Shown piece after piece: positions 1 through 7,786 of a DNA stretch of 64,000 nucleotides. The stretch comes from Yoonia sp. SS1-5 (GTDB lineage Bacteria > Pseudomonadota > Alphaproteobacteria > Rhodobacterales > Rhodobacteraceae). Location: contig NZ_CP151767.2 in the NCBI RefSeq assembly GCF_038443705.2, forward strand, positions 3,587,501-3,651,500, given 5' to 3'. The notes beneath the pieces were generated by a model, which worked only from the letters and a program-made list of their open reading frames with translations, did no database searches and was not told where the DNA came from. Made by a program: the position numbers and the translations under genes. Numbering within the stretch: the stretch's first letter is position 1; the number at the start of each line of letters is the position of its first letter.

Positions 1-335
1 TGGTCTGCAAGAAAGGTGGCATGGTGGTGATCTGCGCCGGGACAACCGGGTTTAACTGCACATTCGACGTCCGCTACATGTGGATGCACCAAAAACGCCT
101 GCAAGGAAGCCACTTTGCCCACCTCAAACAGGCAAGTGCTGCCAACAATCTGATGATCGAACAGCGGCTGGATCCGTGCATGTCCGAGTGCTTTAGCTGG
201 GATGAGATTCCGCAAGCCCATACGAAGATGCGCAAGAATGAACACAAGCCCGGAAATATGGCGGTACTTGTGCAAGCGCCTGTAACGGGGCTGCGCACGT
301 TTGAGGATACATTGGAAGCGGCGAAAAACCGCTAA
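1..335 (+). CDS. ccrA: Crotonyl-CoA carboxylase/reductase, C-terminal part (5' end outside window)
   Basis: The frame is open from base 3 and ends at TAA 333-335, giving about the last 110 residues of a protein that is normally about 430 residues. The sequence CAGTTGFN, the RYMWMHQKRLQGSHFA block, ASAANNL and the ending HKPGNMAVLV match the C-terminal substrate and cofactor region of crotonyl-CoA carboxylase/reductase, an MDR-family enzyme. The family reduces and carboxylates crotonyl-CoA to ethylmalonyl-CoA with NADPH and CO2 in the ethylmalonyl-CoA pathway for acetate assimilation. A strong terminator follows, so it is transcriptionally separate from luxR. The NADPH-binding half lies outside the window. 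Confidence 0.93.
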   Translation, partial: VCKKGGMVVICAGTTGFNCTFDVRYMWMHQKRLQGSHFAHLKQASAANNLMIEQRLDPCMSECFSWDEIPQAHTKMRKNEHKPGNMAVLVQAPVTGLRTFEDTLEAAKNR

Positions 336-356
336 CTTCGGCGCCAAAACGGACAG

Positions 357-391
357 GGGGGTGTAGTCATCATGACTATACCCCTTTTTTT
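357..391 (+). terminator. Rho-independent terminator of ccrA
   Basis: An inverted repeat with arms at 358-370 and 372-384 (13 bases each, one G-U pair) is followed directly by a run of seven T at 385-391. It starts 22 bases after the ccrA stop. The real loop must be larger than the single unpaired base, so the inner pairs probably stay open. It is one of the few hairpins in the window with a proper T tract. Confidence 0.9.
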
Positions 392-532
392 ATTGAATTT
401 TCGGGCGACAATTTTGAACATCCGTCTACTCGCTATTATTGGGGGGTATAAAGACGCTAGTAAATGTTTCAGATTTAGAATGCTACTATAGGTTGTTAAC
501 GCTCTGTTAATCATTAGTGAGGGACACTAGTA

Positions 533-748
533 ATGGGACATGAATGGATTATTGACGTACTTGCCGATCTAAAATCTTTTGCAAAGAAAAATGACCTGCC
601 GCTGTTGGCAGCGCAACTTGATGATACTGCACTGATTGCATCAGCAGAAATAAGTACGATTTTTGAACGGACGTCTCCAATGAAGCGAGGAGATTGTGCT
701 GGAACTGGAACGATTTTTAACAGCCCTGGAGCAGGCCGACGCGCTTGA
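533..748 (+). CDS. Small conserved-looking protein upstream of and overlapping luxR
   Basis: A 71-residue frame with ATG at 533 and a GAGG Shine-Dalgarno sequence at 519-522. Residues 1-45 (MGHEWIIDVLADLKSFAKKN and on to DDTALIASAEI) read like a compact helical protein. From memory, similar short proteins precede luxR in other roseobacters, but I cannot check this. The last 25 residues are Gly/Arg-rich and lie across the luxR start (overlap 696-748), so they may be just read-through into the luxR frame region. Translation could be coupled to luxR. The function is unknown. A non-coding leader is the alternative. Confidence 0.55.
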   Translation: MGHEWIIDVLADLKSFAKKNDLPLLAAQLDDTALIASAEISTIFERTSPMKRGDCAGTGTIFNSPGAGRRA

Positions 749-1484
749 GAAAATCCAGGAAATTACTGTTGGTTTGCGGGATCACTTCAAGATCGACCAT
801 ATTGTCTACCATTGGGTAAGTTCCGATGGTGAGCAATATGGTTTCGGAACCTACGATCCGGCATGGGCGGCGCGGTATACTGAAAAGGAATACCTGCGTG
901 TTGATCCGGTTATCATCGGCTGCTTCCAGCGATTTGATCCGGTTGACTGGAAGAAACTGGACTGGTCGTCAAAGGCAGCCCGCGCCTTTCGACGTGATGC
1001 AATTGAACACGGGATCGGCAACCAAGGGTTTTCGATACCGATCCGCGGGCCCAATGGGCAGCTGGCTTTGCTGACGGCCTCACACTCGACCGACGATGCG
1101 ACCTGGGACAAGATCACGGGCACCTACCAACGGGACTGGATTCTGATTGCGCATTACCTCAACCAAAAAGCGCTGAAGCTGGAAAAAGGCCGCACACCTG
1201 AACCCGTGCGCGCCTTGTCACCGCGCGAGACGGATGCGTTGACCTATTTGGCTATGGGATACAGCCGGGGCCAGGTCGCGGATCTGCTGAAAATCTCGGA
1301 ACACACATTGCGGGCCTATATCGAAAGTGCCCGTTTCAAGCTGTCTGCGCTGAATACAACACATGCCGTCGCGCGCGCCATCAGCGAGGGGCTGATCGTC
1401 GTGGGTGGGGCCGCACGCGCCGCCGAAGGCGGTTGGCCCGGCCGGGACGAGCACCAAAACCTGCCGAGCGCGGCGAATAGTTAA
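696..1484 (+). CDS. luxR: LuxR-family quorum-sensing transcriptional regulator
   Basis: 262 residues, starting at GTG 696 behind the Shine-Dalgarno AGCGAGGAG at 682-690. The N-terminal autoinducer-binding domain (about 1-165) shows the family landmarks: the YDPAWAARY and YLRVDPV blocks and the downstream GIGNQGFSIPIRG loop. The C-terminal GerE-type helix-turn-helix (about 172-235) begins LSPRETDALTYLAMGYS and contains ISEHTLRAYIESARFKLSALN. The family binds an acyl-homoserine lactone and then DNA in the cytoplasm. luxI lies 104 bases downstream, so this is the cognate receptor-synthase pair. The last 25 residues are a Gly/Ala-rich tail beyond the usual LuxR end. Confidence 0.93.
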   Translation: MLELERFLTALEQADALEKIQEITVGLRDHFKIDHIVYHWVSSDGEQYGFGTYDPAWAARYTEKEYLRVDPVIIGCFQRFDPVDWKKLDWSSKAARAFRRDAIEHGIGNQGFSIPIRGPNGQLALLTASHSTDDATWDKITGTYQRDWILIAHYLNQKALKLEKGRTPEPVRALSPRETDALTYLAMGYSRGQVADLLKISEHTLRAYIESARFKLSALNTTHAVARAISEGLIVVGGAARAAEGGWPGRDEHQNLPSAANS

Positions 1485-1500
1485 CTTTCGTTAAGAATTG

Positions 1501-1526
1501 GTTAACGCCACGCGTGGCGCATTAAC
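1501..1526. promoter_or_regulatory. Palindrome between luxR and luxI, candidate operator
   Basis: CGCCACGCGTGGCG at 1506-1519 is a perfect 14-base palindrome. It is flanked by GTTAA (1501-1505) and TTAAC (1522-1526), which extend the symmetry with a 2-base offset. It sits 70 bases before the luxI start and 17 bases after the luxR stop, where an autoinducer-responsive LuxR box would be expected. No T run follows, so a terminator is less likely. Assignment to LuxR is inference from position only. Confidence 0.45.
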
Positions 1527-1588
1527 CTCGAACGCCGCAGCGCAAACTACCCTGATCGCAAGTGATCAACATGCCAAAGGGTAGGACA

Positions 1589-2224
1589 ATGCTACGTTAC
1601 ATCTATGCAAATCAGTTAACGCAATATCCGGATCTGCAAGCTTCTATGCACCGTGATCGGGCCGCGCAATTCGCGACCCGATTGAAATGGGATGTCACTG
1701 TCGACGCGAAAGGGTGGGAGCGGGACGAATATGACGATCTGAACCCGCTCTATGTTATTTGGGTCAATGATGATGGCACACATGGCGGATCAATGCGTTT
1801 TTTGCCAACGACGGAACGCACAATGGTCGAGGACCATTTTTCCAACCTGCTGAACGGCACGGACATTCGCAGCCCGTTTATCTGGGAATGCACCCGTTTT
1901 TGTCTGGGCCAGAAATCCAGCCCGCGGATTGCCGCCGCGATGATGCTGGCCGGTGGTGAGTTGATGCGTGCTTTCTCGCTGACCCATCTGCTTGGCGTGT
2001 TCGATCCGCGCATGGTGCGGATCTATTCAATGATTGGCGCATCGCCAGAGGTGCTGGGCAGCGCCGGGGAAGGACGTGACAAGATCAGTGTCGGGCTTTG
2101 GGCATTCCGGCCCGAGGATCGGCGCAAGGTACTGCGCCGTGCCGGCTTGTCATCCGCCATATCAGAGCATTGGTTCAATCGCTCATTTGGTCGCCCGGTG
2201 GAACAGGTTCCATTGGCTGCCTAA
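1589..2224 (+). CDS. luxI: Acyl-homoserine-lactone synthase, LuxI family
   Basis: 211 residues from ATG 1589. This start is preferred to GTG 1562 or ATG 1571 because it has an AAGGGTAGGA ribosome site and places R24, F28 and W34 at the canonical LuxI positions. The Asp pair follows in RDEYDDLNPLY (about 46 and 49). GSMRFLPTT holds the next conserved Arg, and WECTRF holds the Glu and Arg near 100. The family makes acyl-homoserine lactones from S-adenosylmethionine and an acyl carrier. The chain length of the signal cannot be read from the sequence. Confidence 0.95.
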   Translation: MLRYIYANQLTQYPDLQASMHRDRAAQFATRLKWDVTVDAKGWERDEYDDLNPLYVIWVNDDGTHGGSMRFLPTTERTMVEDHFSNLLNGTDIRSPFIWECTRFCLGQKSSPRIAAAMMLAGGELMRAFSLTHLLGVFDPRMVRIYSMIGASPEVLGSAGEGRDKISVGLWAFRPEDRRKVLRRAGLSSAISEHWFNRSFGRPVEQVPLAA

Positions 2225-2264
2225 ACCGCTGGCAGACATGCGGCTGGCCAGATAGTGTCACCGC

Positions 2265-3791
2265 ATGAACGCCCCCACCATCACATTTTCAGACGATCAG
2301 GCCGAAGCCTGGGACAATATCGCGGTCGCATTGCGCCAGTCCGGCGTCGATCTTGACGACAGTCTGCTTCAGCCACCGCAAAGCGACGCAACCTCGGTGA
2401 TGGCGGTGATCGGCAAGGCCGGGTCAGGCAAAACAATGTTGCTGGCCAAGCTCTATACCGCCCTTGCAGAGGCGGGTGTCGACGTGATCTCGGGCGACTG
2501 GGAAGGCCGCAAACGCAAGGATCGCCGGACCTTGGCAATCCTCGCGCCCACCAACAAGGCCGCAAGCGTTCTGCGAAGCCGGGGTGTTCCGGCCACCACA
2601 ATTCACCGCATCTTGTACACGCCGGTTTATGATCCGGAATACGAGAAGGTTGCAGAATGGCTGGCCGGGCAGGGCGACAAGCCCGAAATCGAAGGCCTGA
2701 CCGACCTGGCCCTTGATCGTGCCTTTGCGTCCTATCAATCCAACACCTCAATCCCGGCAGCACTCGCCGCGGCTGGCCTGCGTGGAAGCGACTTTATCAC
2801 CGGGTGGAAGCGGCGCGAGGAGCCGCTGGATATCGGGTTTGTTGATGAAAGCTCGATGCTGGATGAAAAGCAGTTCGATGATCTGAAAGAGATTTTTCCG
2901 ACGCTGATCTTGTTTGGCGATCCCGCGCAGCTGCCGCCGGTGCAATCATCAGGCGGGATGGTATTCGAGACCTTGCCCGCATCCCGGGTTCAAAGCCTGG
3001 ACCGTGTCCACAGGCAGGATGCGGATAATCCTATCCTCGACCTTGCGCATGCGCTTGCAGATCCCGACCTCGATTTTTATGCCTTCGAGCGCATGATCGA
3101 GGAGGCCGCATCGCGCGATGACCGCGTTGTGATGGCGCAAAGGGTTGAGGCAGACCTGATGGCCCGATCACCTTGCCTTGTCTGGCGCAACGCAACCCGT
3201 ATCCGTTTGATCCACGCCTTTCGTGCCGCCTTTTCCGCGCCGCCGGACGAGCTGTTATCCGGCGAGCCTTTGATCTGCGACGGGATCGAATTGCCGCTGA
3301 AACACCGCAAGAAGCGGCTCGATCTTGAGGCCCGCGGTCTGATCAAGGGCGCGCAGGTTGTTTATCTTGGGCCGGGCAAGCGGCCGGGCTTTTCCAAACT
3401 GTTCGTGATGGGGGCAGAGGAGCCGCAGGTCGGCGTCGCCAGCATCGTCAAGATCGAGCAGGAGGGAGAGGCAGAGCCATTCATCCCATTTGCGGCCCGG
3501 ATGGGGGCCACCTTTCTGCATGGCGCGGCAGTGACCATTCACAAGGCGCAAGGGTCCCAATGGGATACAGTGCAGGTTTTTGCGCCTGATATCTATGCGG
3601 CCTCGCGGATGGGCCGTGTTGAAGCGGGCCAGCCTTTGTGGAAACGCTTGGCCTATGTTGCGATTACCCGCGCCGAGCGGCAGTTGCGTTGGGTCGTGCG
3701 CAACCGCTTGGCCCGCCCGCAGAGCAGTCTTGGCATAGATGATCTGGACGTACCGGTTGCCCCGCTGACCTTGCAAAGCGAGACGATCTGA
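2265..3791 (+). CDS. RecD-like ATP-dependent DNA helicase (superfamily 1B)
   Basis: 508 residues. Walker A GKAGSGKT lies at 50-57, followed by an APTNKAA motif Ia, a Walker B-like VDESSML, motif III GDPAQLPP, and the C-terminal UvrD-like motifs AVTIHKAQGSQWDTV and YVAITRAERQL. This order is that of the exonuclease V alpha/RecD2 group. It is shorter than RecD2 (about 700-850) and has no RecB or RecC partner here, so it is probably a stand-alone helicase in repair or replication restart. ATG 2265 has no clear Shine-Dalgarno site. It begins 40 bases after luxI and may be cotranscribed, but its job is unrelated to quorum sensing as far as I can see. Confidence 0.88.
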   Translation: MNAPTITFSDDQAEAWDNIAVALRQSGVDLDDSLLQPPQSDATSVMAVIGKAGSGKTMLLAKLYTALAEAGVDVISGDWEGRKRKDRRTLAILAPTNKAASVLRSRGVPATTIHRILYTPVYDPEYEKVAEWLAGQGDKPEIEGLTDLALDRAFASYQSNTSIPAALAAAGLRGSDFITGWKRREEPLDIGFVDESSMLDEKQFDDLKEIFPTLILFGDPAQLPPVQSSGGMVFETLPASRVQSLDRVHRQDADNPILDLAHALADPDLDFYAFERMIEEAASRDDRVVMAQRVEADLMARSPCLVWRNATRIRLIHAFRAAFSAPPDELLSGEPLICDGIELPLKHRKKRLDLEARGLIKGAQVVYLGPGKRPGFSKLFVMGAEEPQVGVASIVKIEQEGEAEPFIPFAARMGATFLHGAAVTIHKAQGSQWDTVQVFAPDIYAASRMGRVEAGQPLWKRLAYVAITRAERQLRWVVRNRLARPQSSLGIDDLDVPVAPLTLQSETI

Positions 3792-3794
3792 CGC

Positions 3795-4544
3795 CTACCG
3801 GCGCAGAATGGAAAACGCCGCCGACGCGCCCCACCCGGCCGCAATCGCAATCGAGAGCGACATCAGGCCGTAAAGCAGCGCATTGTCATGCGCGAGGTTA
3901 TAGAGCCACCGTTCCAGCCCGACCTTCTTGACCGGGATCGCGGTTGAATAAAGGTCGATGATCTTGCCACCGCGGGTCAGGTAAATCTCGGCCTTGTAAT
4001 TGCCTTCTGTCAGGTTTGCGGGCAGTTCGATCAGCGCCCGGAACAGCGTATCATCCTTGACCCAAACGCCTGTTGGCAGCGTTTGATAAAGTTCCTGCGA
4101 CGCCCGAATACGCACCAGCGCATTCGTAAATTTCTCACTGCCGATTTCTGATGGCCCAACGGACCGAATTGCGCGTCTGGTGCTGATGCGGGTGTTGATA
4201 TCCTCGCTATCGTCGAGGATTTCATCCAGCGGCTTGTTTGTTGCAACAGCGTAGAAGGATGGCGCGACATCAATTTCCACGGCCTCGGTGTTCACCCAAA
4301 TGCCAAAGCGGCGGTCCTTGCGTCGGACTGTGACAGGCACGTCCGGCCCGGCGACAGTGACAATCACCCCCAGATCGTCCTCGCCCGGGATCGCCTGTTC
4401 ACGTTTGACCGCACCAAAAATTTCGATCTCCGACCCTTCAAACGTGGCCGTGATCGCAACCTCATCCCGGCTGAGGCCAAGAACAATTTCTTCTGCATGC
4501 AAAGGCGATGCCAGCAGCAGGATGAATGTCAGAACCCGGATCAT
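3795..4544 (-). CDS. TIGR02186 family membrane-anchored protein
   Basis: 249 residues with a signal peptide (MIRVLTFILLLASPLHAEE, cleavage near 18), a long extracytoplasmic beta-rich domain, and one C-terminal membrane helix (about 222-245, LLYGLMSLSIAIAAGWGASAA). The layout and the LGLSRDEVAITATFEGSEIEIFG block near the N-terminus match the alphaproteobacterial TIGR02186 family (Alph_Pro_TM). Its start overlaps the stop of the TauE-like exporter by one base, the usual partner of this family. The molecular role is not known; a helper for sulfur-oxyanion export is inference from the pairing. Confidence 0.82.
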   Translation of the reverse strand: MIRVLTFILLLASPLHAEEIVLGLSRDEVAITATFEGSEIEIFGAVKREQAIPGEDDLGVIVTVAGPDVPVTVRRKDRRFGIWVNTEAVEIDVAPSFYAVATNKPLDEILDDSEDINTRISTRRAIRSVGPSEIGSEKFTNALVRIRASQELYQTLPTGVWVKDDTLFRALIELPANLTEGNYKAEIYLTRGGKIIDLYSTAIPVKKVGLERWLYNLAHDNALLYGLMSLSIAIAAGWGASAAFSILRR

Positions 4545-5464
4545 CAGTGACCCCCGGTGCCGATAGAGTAGAGTTCCGCAGGCTGCACCAGCAGGTCAAA
4601 TGCGAGCTTGCCGCAGACCCCCAGAACCATCAGGGCCAGCAGGATGCGTAACTGTTCGGCCTTCATCTTGACCCCGATGCGTGTGCCGATCTGCGCGCCG
4701 ATCACGCCCCCGACCAGCAGCAGGACCGCCAGAACCACATCAACAGTGTAGTTTGTCGTTGCATGCAACATCGTGGTGAAGGCTGTGACAAAGATGATCT
4801 GAAACAGCGAGGTTCCCACGACAACCTTTGTTGGCATCCCCAACAGATAGATCATGGCCGGAACCATGATAAATCCGCCACCCACACCCATGATGGCGGC
4901 CAGAATACCTACGGCAATGCCAACGATCAGCGGTGGTATGACAGAAATATAGAGGCCCGAGACCCGGAATTTCATTTTGAATGGCAGGTTGTGAACCCAG
5001 TTATGCTTGCGCCGGGTCGGGACGGGCGCGCCCCCCGCCTTGCTGGATCTGCGGATCGCCTTGAGGCTTTCAAGAAACATCAAGGTCCCGATCATGCCCA
5101 GAAACACGACATAGCAAAGTTGCACCAGCAACTCGACCTGGCCCAGAGATTTCAAATAGTTAAAGACCACAACCCCAAGGGCAGCACCAATAAGGCCACC
5201 AATCAGCAGCACCGTTCCCATTCGGAGATCAACGGTTTTTCGTTTCAGATGGGCCAGAACCCCCGAAAATGACGAGGCCACGATCTGGTTGGCCTCCGTC
5301 GCAACCGCGACAGCCGGTGGAATGCCGATAAAGAACAACAATGGCGTCATCAGAAACCCGCCGCCCACGCCGAACATGCCCGACAAAATGCCCACAATTC
5401 CGCCAAGCCCGAGTAACAGGAAGGCGTTCACCGAAACTTCGGCGATAGGAAGATAAATCTGCAT
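4544..5464 (-). CDS. TSUP (TauE/SafE) family sulfite or organosulfonate exporter
   Basis: 306 residues with about eight membrane helices in two halves. Each half carries the family glycine motif: GMFGVGGGFLMTPLLFFIGIP near 30-50 and IMGVGGGFIMVPAMIYLLGMP near 195-215. A charged loop (RRSSKAGGAPVPTRRKH) separates the halves. TSUP proteins export small sulfur-containing anions such as sulfite or sulfoacetate across the inner membrane. It is the first gene of a two-gene unit with the TIGR02186 protein. A palindrome at 5543-5560 lies about 80 bases upstream and may be its operator. The substrate cannot be read from the sequence. Confidence 0.88.
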   Translation of the reverse strand: MQIYLPIAEVSVNAFLLLGLGGIVGILSGMFGVGGGFLMTPLLFFIGIPPAVAVATEANQIVASSFSGVLAHLKRKTVDLRMGTVLLIGGLIGAALGVVVFNYLKSLGQVELLVQLCYVVFLGMIGTLMFLESLKAIRRSSKAGGAPVPTRRKHNWVHNLPFKMKFRVSGLYISVIPPLIVGIAVGILAAIMGVGGGFIMVPAMIYLLGMPTKVVVGTSLFQIIFVTAFTTMLHATTNYTVDVVLAVLLLVGGVIGAQIGTRIGVKMKAEQLRILLALMVLGVCGKLAFDLLVQPAELYSIGTGGH

Positions 5465-5542
5465 GAGCTGTTCCAGGCGCTTGTGCCAGTGGGCGCAACA
5501 AAAACCTTTCGGGTGAGTCTGTCAAATGGCGCCGGTCATTTG

Positions 5543-5560
5543 ATGCTGCAAATGCAGCAT
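5543..5560. promoter_or_regulatory. Inverted repeat upstream of the TSUP gene, candidate operator
   Basis: ATGCTGCA at 5543-5550 and TGCAGCAT at 5553-5560 are exact inverted copies separated by AA. The site lies in the 134-base gap between the phosphorylase stop and the exporter start, 79 bases upstream of the latter. An 8-2-8 dyad of this size fits a dimeric repressor or activator. No regulator is encoded nearby, so the identity is unknown. Confidence 0.4.
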
Positions 5561-5598
5561 TTCGGCCACTTGGATATATCAATGGTATTGAATTGGAC

Positions 5599-6405
5599 TT
5601 AACGCAGGTCCGCCAAATACCGTCTAAGCACGGTTTCCAGCTTTGCAGCCCCGATTGGAGCCATCGCCTTGGTATGTGCGTGGCTGATATTTTCGTCGCT
5701 CATCCCGGCTGCCATGTTAGTGATCGTCGAAATCGCGGCGGCTTTCAGCCCCAAGAACCGGGCTAGGATCACCTCGGGGACGGTGGACATGCCCACCGCA
5801 TCCGCGCCGAGGGTGGCAATTGCCCGGATTTCGGCAGGTGTTTCGAAAGAGGGGCCGGAATACCAGGCATAGACCCCATCGGCCATGTCCGTGTCGGTTG
5901 CAGTTGCGGCGTCGCGCAGCCCGGCCCGGACCTGCGGATCATAGGCGTCCTTCATTGGAACGAACCGCCTGTCTGTGGTTTCGCCAATCAGCGGGTTCAG
6001 CCCAGAGAAATTGATGTGGTCGGATAAACACATGATTGACCCGGTGGGCATATCGGCCCGCATGGAACCGGCTGCGTTGGTGGCAATCATCGTCTCTGCC
6101 CCCAGGGCCTTGAGCACTTCAAGCGGAAGACGCATGGCGTCAGCTTTGCCGTGTTCATAATAATGGGATCGTCCGCCAAAAACCGCGACCCTGACGCCTT
6201 GCAGGTCACCGATGACCAGGTTGGCATTGTGTCCAGAGACGCCCGCATGTGGAAAGCCGGGCAGATCGGCATAGGGGATTGCGGTGCCGTCAACGCTATC
6301 TGCGATATGCCCAAGGCCAGACCCCAGGATCAAACCAATGCGCACCGGGGTGTCGCCAGCACGGGCCTGGATCGCCCCGGCAAGCGCCTTAGCGTTCTTT
6401 GACAT
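5599..6405 (-). CDS. Purine nucleoside phosphorylase (trimeric, class I)
   Basis: 268 residues from ATG 6405. A longer frame runs to 6465 but would lie deep inside the permease gene. The signatures GLILGSGLGHIAD, GFPHAGVSGH, FGGRSHYYEHG, ATNAAGS, SGPSFETPAE (the catalytic Glu region) and GMSTVPEVI identify the trimeric PNP family. The enzyme splits purine nucleosides with phosphate to base and ribose-1-phosphate. It overlaps the upstream permease by 17 bases and closes the nucleoside transporter operon, which supports nucleoside rather than sugar or lipid transport for the ABC system. The conserved Asn of the base pocket is in TITNMAAGM. Confidence 0.92.
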   Translation of the reverse strand: MSKNAKALAGAIQARAGDTPVRIGLILGSGLGHIADSVDGTAIPYADLPGFPHAGVSGHNANLVIGDLQGVRVAVFGGRSHYYEHGKADAMRLPLEVLKALGAETMIATNAAGSMRADMPTGSIMCLSDHINFSGLNPLIGETTDRRFVPMKDAYDPQVRAGLRDAATATDTDMADGVYAWYSGPSFETPAEIRAIATLGADAVGMSTVPEVILARFLGLKAAAISTITNMAAGMSDENISHAHTKAMAPIGAAKLETVLRRYLADLR

Positions 6406-7357
6406 AAGGCTCGCCGCCTGCGCGCGGTGGGATCGCTTTGCCAACGAAACCGGCGAGGATGACAACCGTCAGGATGTAGGGCAACACGTCCAGTAGCTGA
6501 CCGTTGACCTGGAACCGCAAGATCCCCTCGATCACATCTGGACGCAGCGACATGGCCTGCAGGAAGCCAAACAACAGGCAGGCATAAAGCGCGTACCAGG
6601 GGCGCCATTTGGCAAATATCAACGCCGCAAGCGCGATAAAGCCGCGACCCGCGCTCATATCTTTCACGAACCCCGCTTGCAAAGCGGTGGACAGATAGGC
6701 GCCCGCGATCCCGCAGAGGACACCGCAAATGGCCACCGCCGAAAAACGCAGAAAAATGACCGAAACGCCCGCAGTGTCAACCGCAGCAGGGTTTTCACCA
6801 ACCGCCCGCAGGCGAAGGCCAAAGCGGGTGCGGAACAGGATCCACCAGGTCAGCGGCACCATCAATATCGCCAGATAAACAAGCGGCGTGTGGCCCGAGA
6901 TCAACTCGTAATAAATCGGCCCGATGATCGGCACATCCTTCAGCGCCTCTGCAAAGGGAAGCGTGATGTTTTCAAAACGTCCGCTGCCCGACAATTGAGG
7001 CGTGCGCCCCCCTTGGGCGAACCAGCTTTGGGCCACGACTACCGTCAGCCCGGCGGCAAGAAAGTTGATCGCAACCCCCGATATCAGCTGGTTGCCCCGA
7101 AACGTGATCGAGGCCAGCCCGTGAACCACCGACAGCACCATCGAGGCACCGATGCCTGCCAGCAACCCAACCCAGACATTGCCTGTGACAGATGCAATTG
7201 CCGCCGACAGAAACGCGGCCGCCAGCATCTTCCCTTCCAGCCCGATATCAAAGATACCTGCCCGCTCTGAATACAAACCAGCCAGACAGGCCAGCAAAAG
7301 CGGGGTCGCCAGGCGCACAGTCGCATCCAGCATTTGCAGAAGGGTCGCAAAGTCCAT
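6389..7357 (-). CDS. Nucleoside ABC transporter permease (second)
   Basis: 322 residues, with about nine predicted membrane helices and the branched-chain amino acid/RbsC-type permease fold. AGLYSERAGIFDIGLEGKM near 25-43 and the cytoplasmic coupling stretch with RAVGENPAAVDTAGV near 190 are typical of the permeases paired with BMP-type nucleoside-binding proteins. It starts 3 bases downstream of the unknown gene at 7361 and overlaps the phosphorylase. It should form a heterodimer with the permease at 7783. Confidence 0.9.
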   Translation of the reverse strand: MDFATLLQMLDATVRLATPLLLACLAGLYSERAGIFDIGLEGKMLAAAFLSAAIASVTGNVWVGLLAGIGASMVLSVVHGLASITFRGNQLISGVAINFLAAGLTVVVAQSWFAQGGRTPQLSGSGRFENITLPFAEALKDVPIIGPIYYELISGHTPLVYLAILMVPLTWWILFRTRFGLRLRAVGENPAAVDTAGVSVIFLRFSAVAICGVLCGIAGAYLSTALQAGFVKDMSAGRGFIALAALIFAKWRPWYALYACLLFGFLQAMSLRPDVIEGILRFQVNGQLLDVLPYILTVVILAGFVGKAIPPRAGGEPYVKER

Positions 7358-7360
7358 CTG

Positions 7361-7786
7361 TTAGGCCACTTTCTCCGTCAGGAAGGGGAAGAGCGCAAAG
7401 AAACGGTCTGCCACTTCGGGGTTCCGGCGCAGGGCGTCTTCGGCCTCTGCTTGGGTCATATCAACCGCCTGTGTCTTGTCGCGGCGCAGGAAGAATTGCA
7501 GCCCCAGCATCGCGTCAAACCGGTCATCGGTGATGAACGGATCATGGGGGATGCGGCGCATCACAGCCTCGTTCGGGCGAAAGACGCTTGCGGGCTTTTG
7601 CAATGCCAGCAATGCAACCAGATGCGGCGGCACGTCACCGCCCGGGGTCTTTGAAATCACGTGATGGATCCACTGATGCAGTTCCTCCATCGTGATCATG
7701 CCAAGCGCCAGACAGCTCAGCACAAAGCCCAGATCGGCGCCGGTGTCATCCTCGACACCTATTTTGAATGGTCCTGCCATTGTCAT
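7361..7786 (-). CDS. Unknown protein between the two nucleoside permease genes
   Basis: 141 residues, soluble, no signal peptide and no motif I recognise. It contains short helical stretches (LGFVLSCLALGMITMEELHQWIHHVI near 19-44; MTQAEAEDALRRNPEVADRFFALFPFL near the end). It overlaps the upstream permease by four bases (7783-7786) and ends three bases before the next, so it is surely translated with the transporter. A regulatory or assembly role for the transporter would be inference from position alone. Confidence 0.75.
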   Translation of the reverse strand: MTMAGPFKIGVEDDTGADLGFVLSCLALGMITMEELHQWIHHVISKTPGGDVPPHLVALLALQKPASVFRPNEAVMRRIPHDPFITDDRFDAMLGLQFFLRRDKTQAVDMTQAEAEDALRRNPEVADRFFALFPFLTEKVA

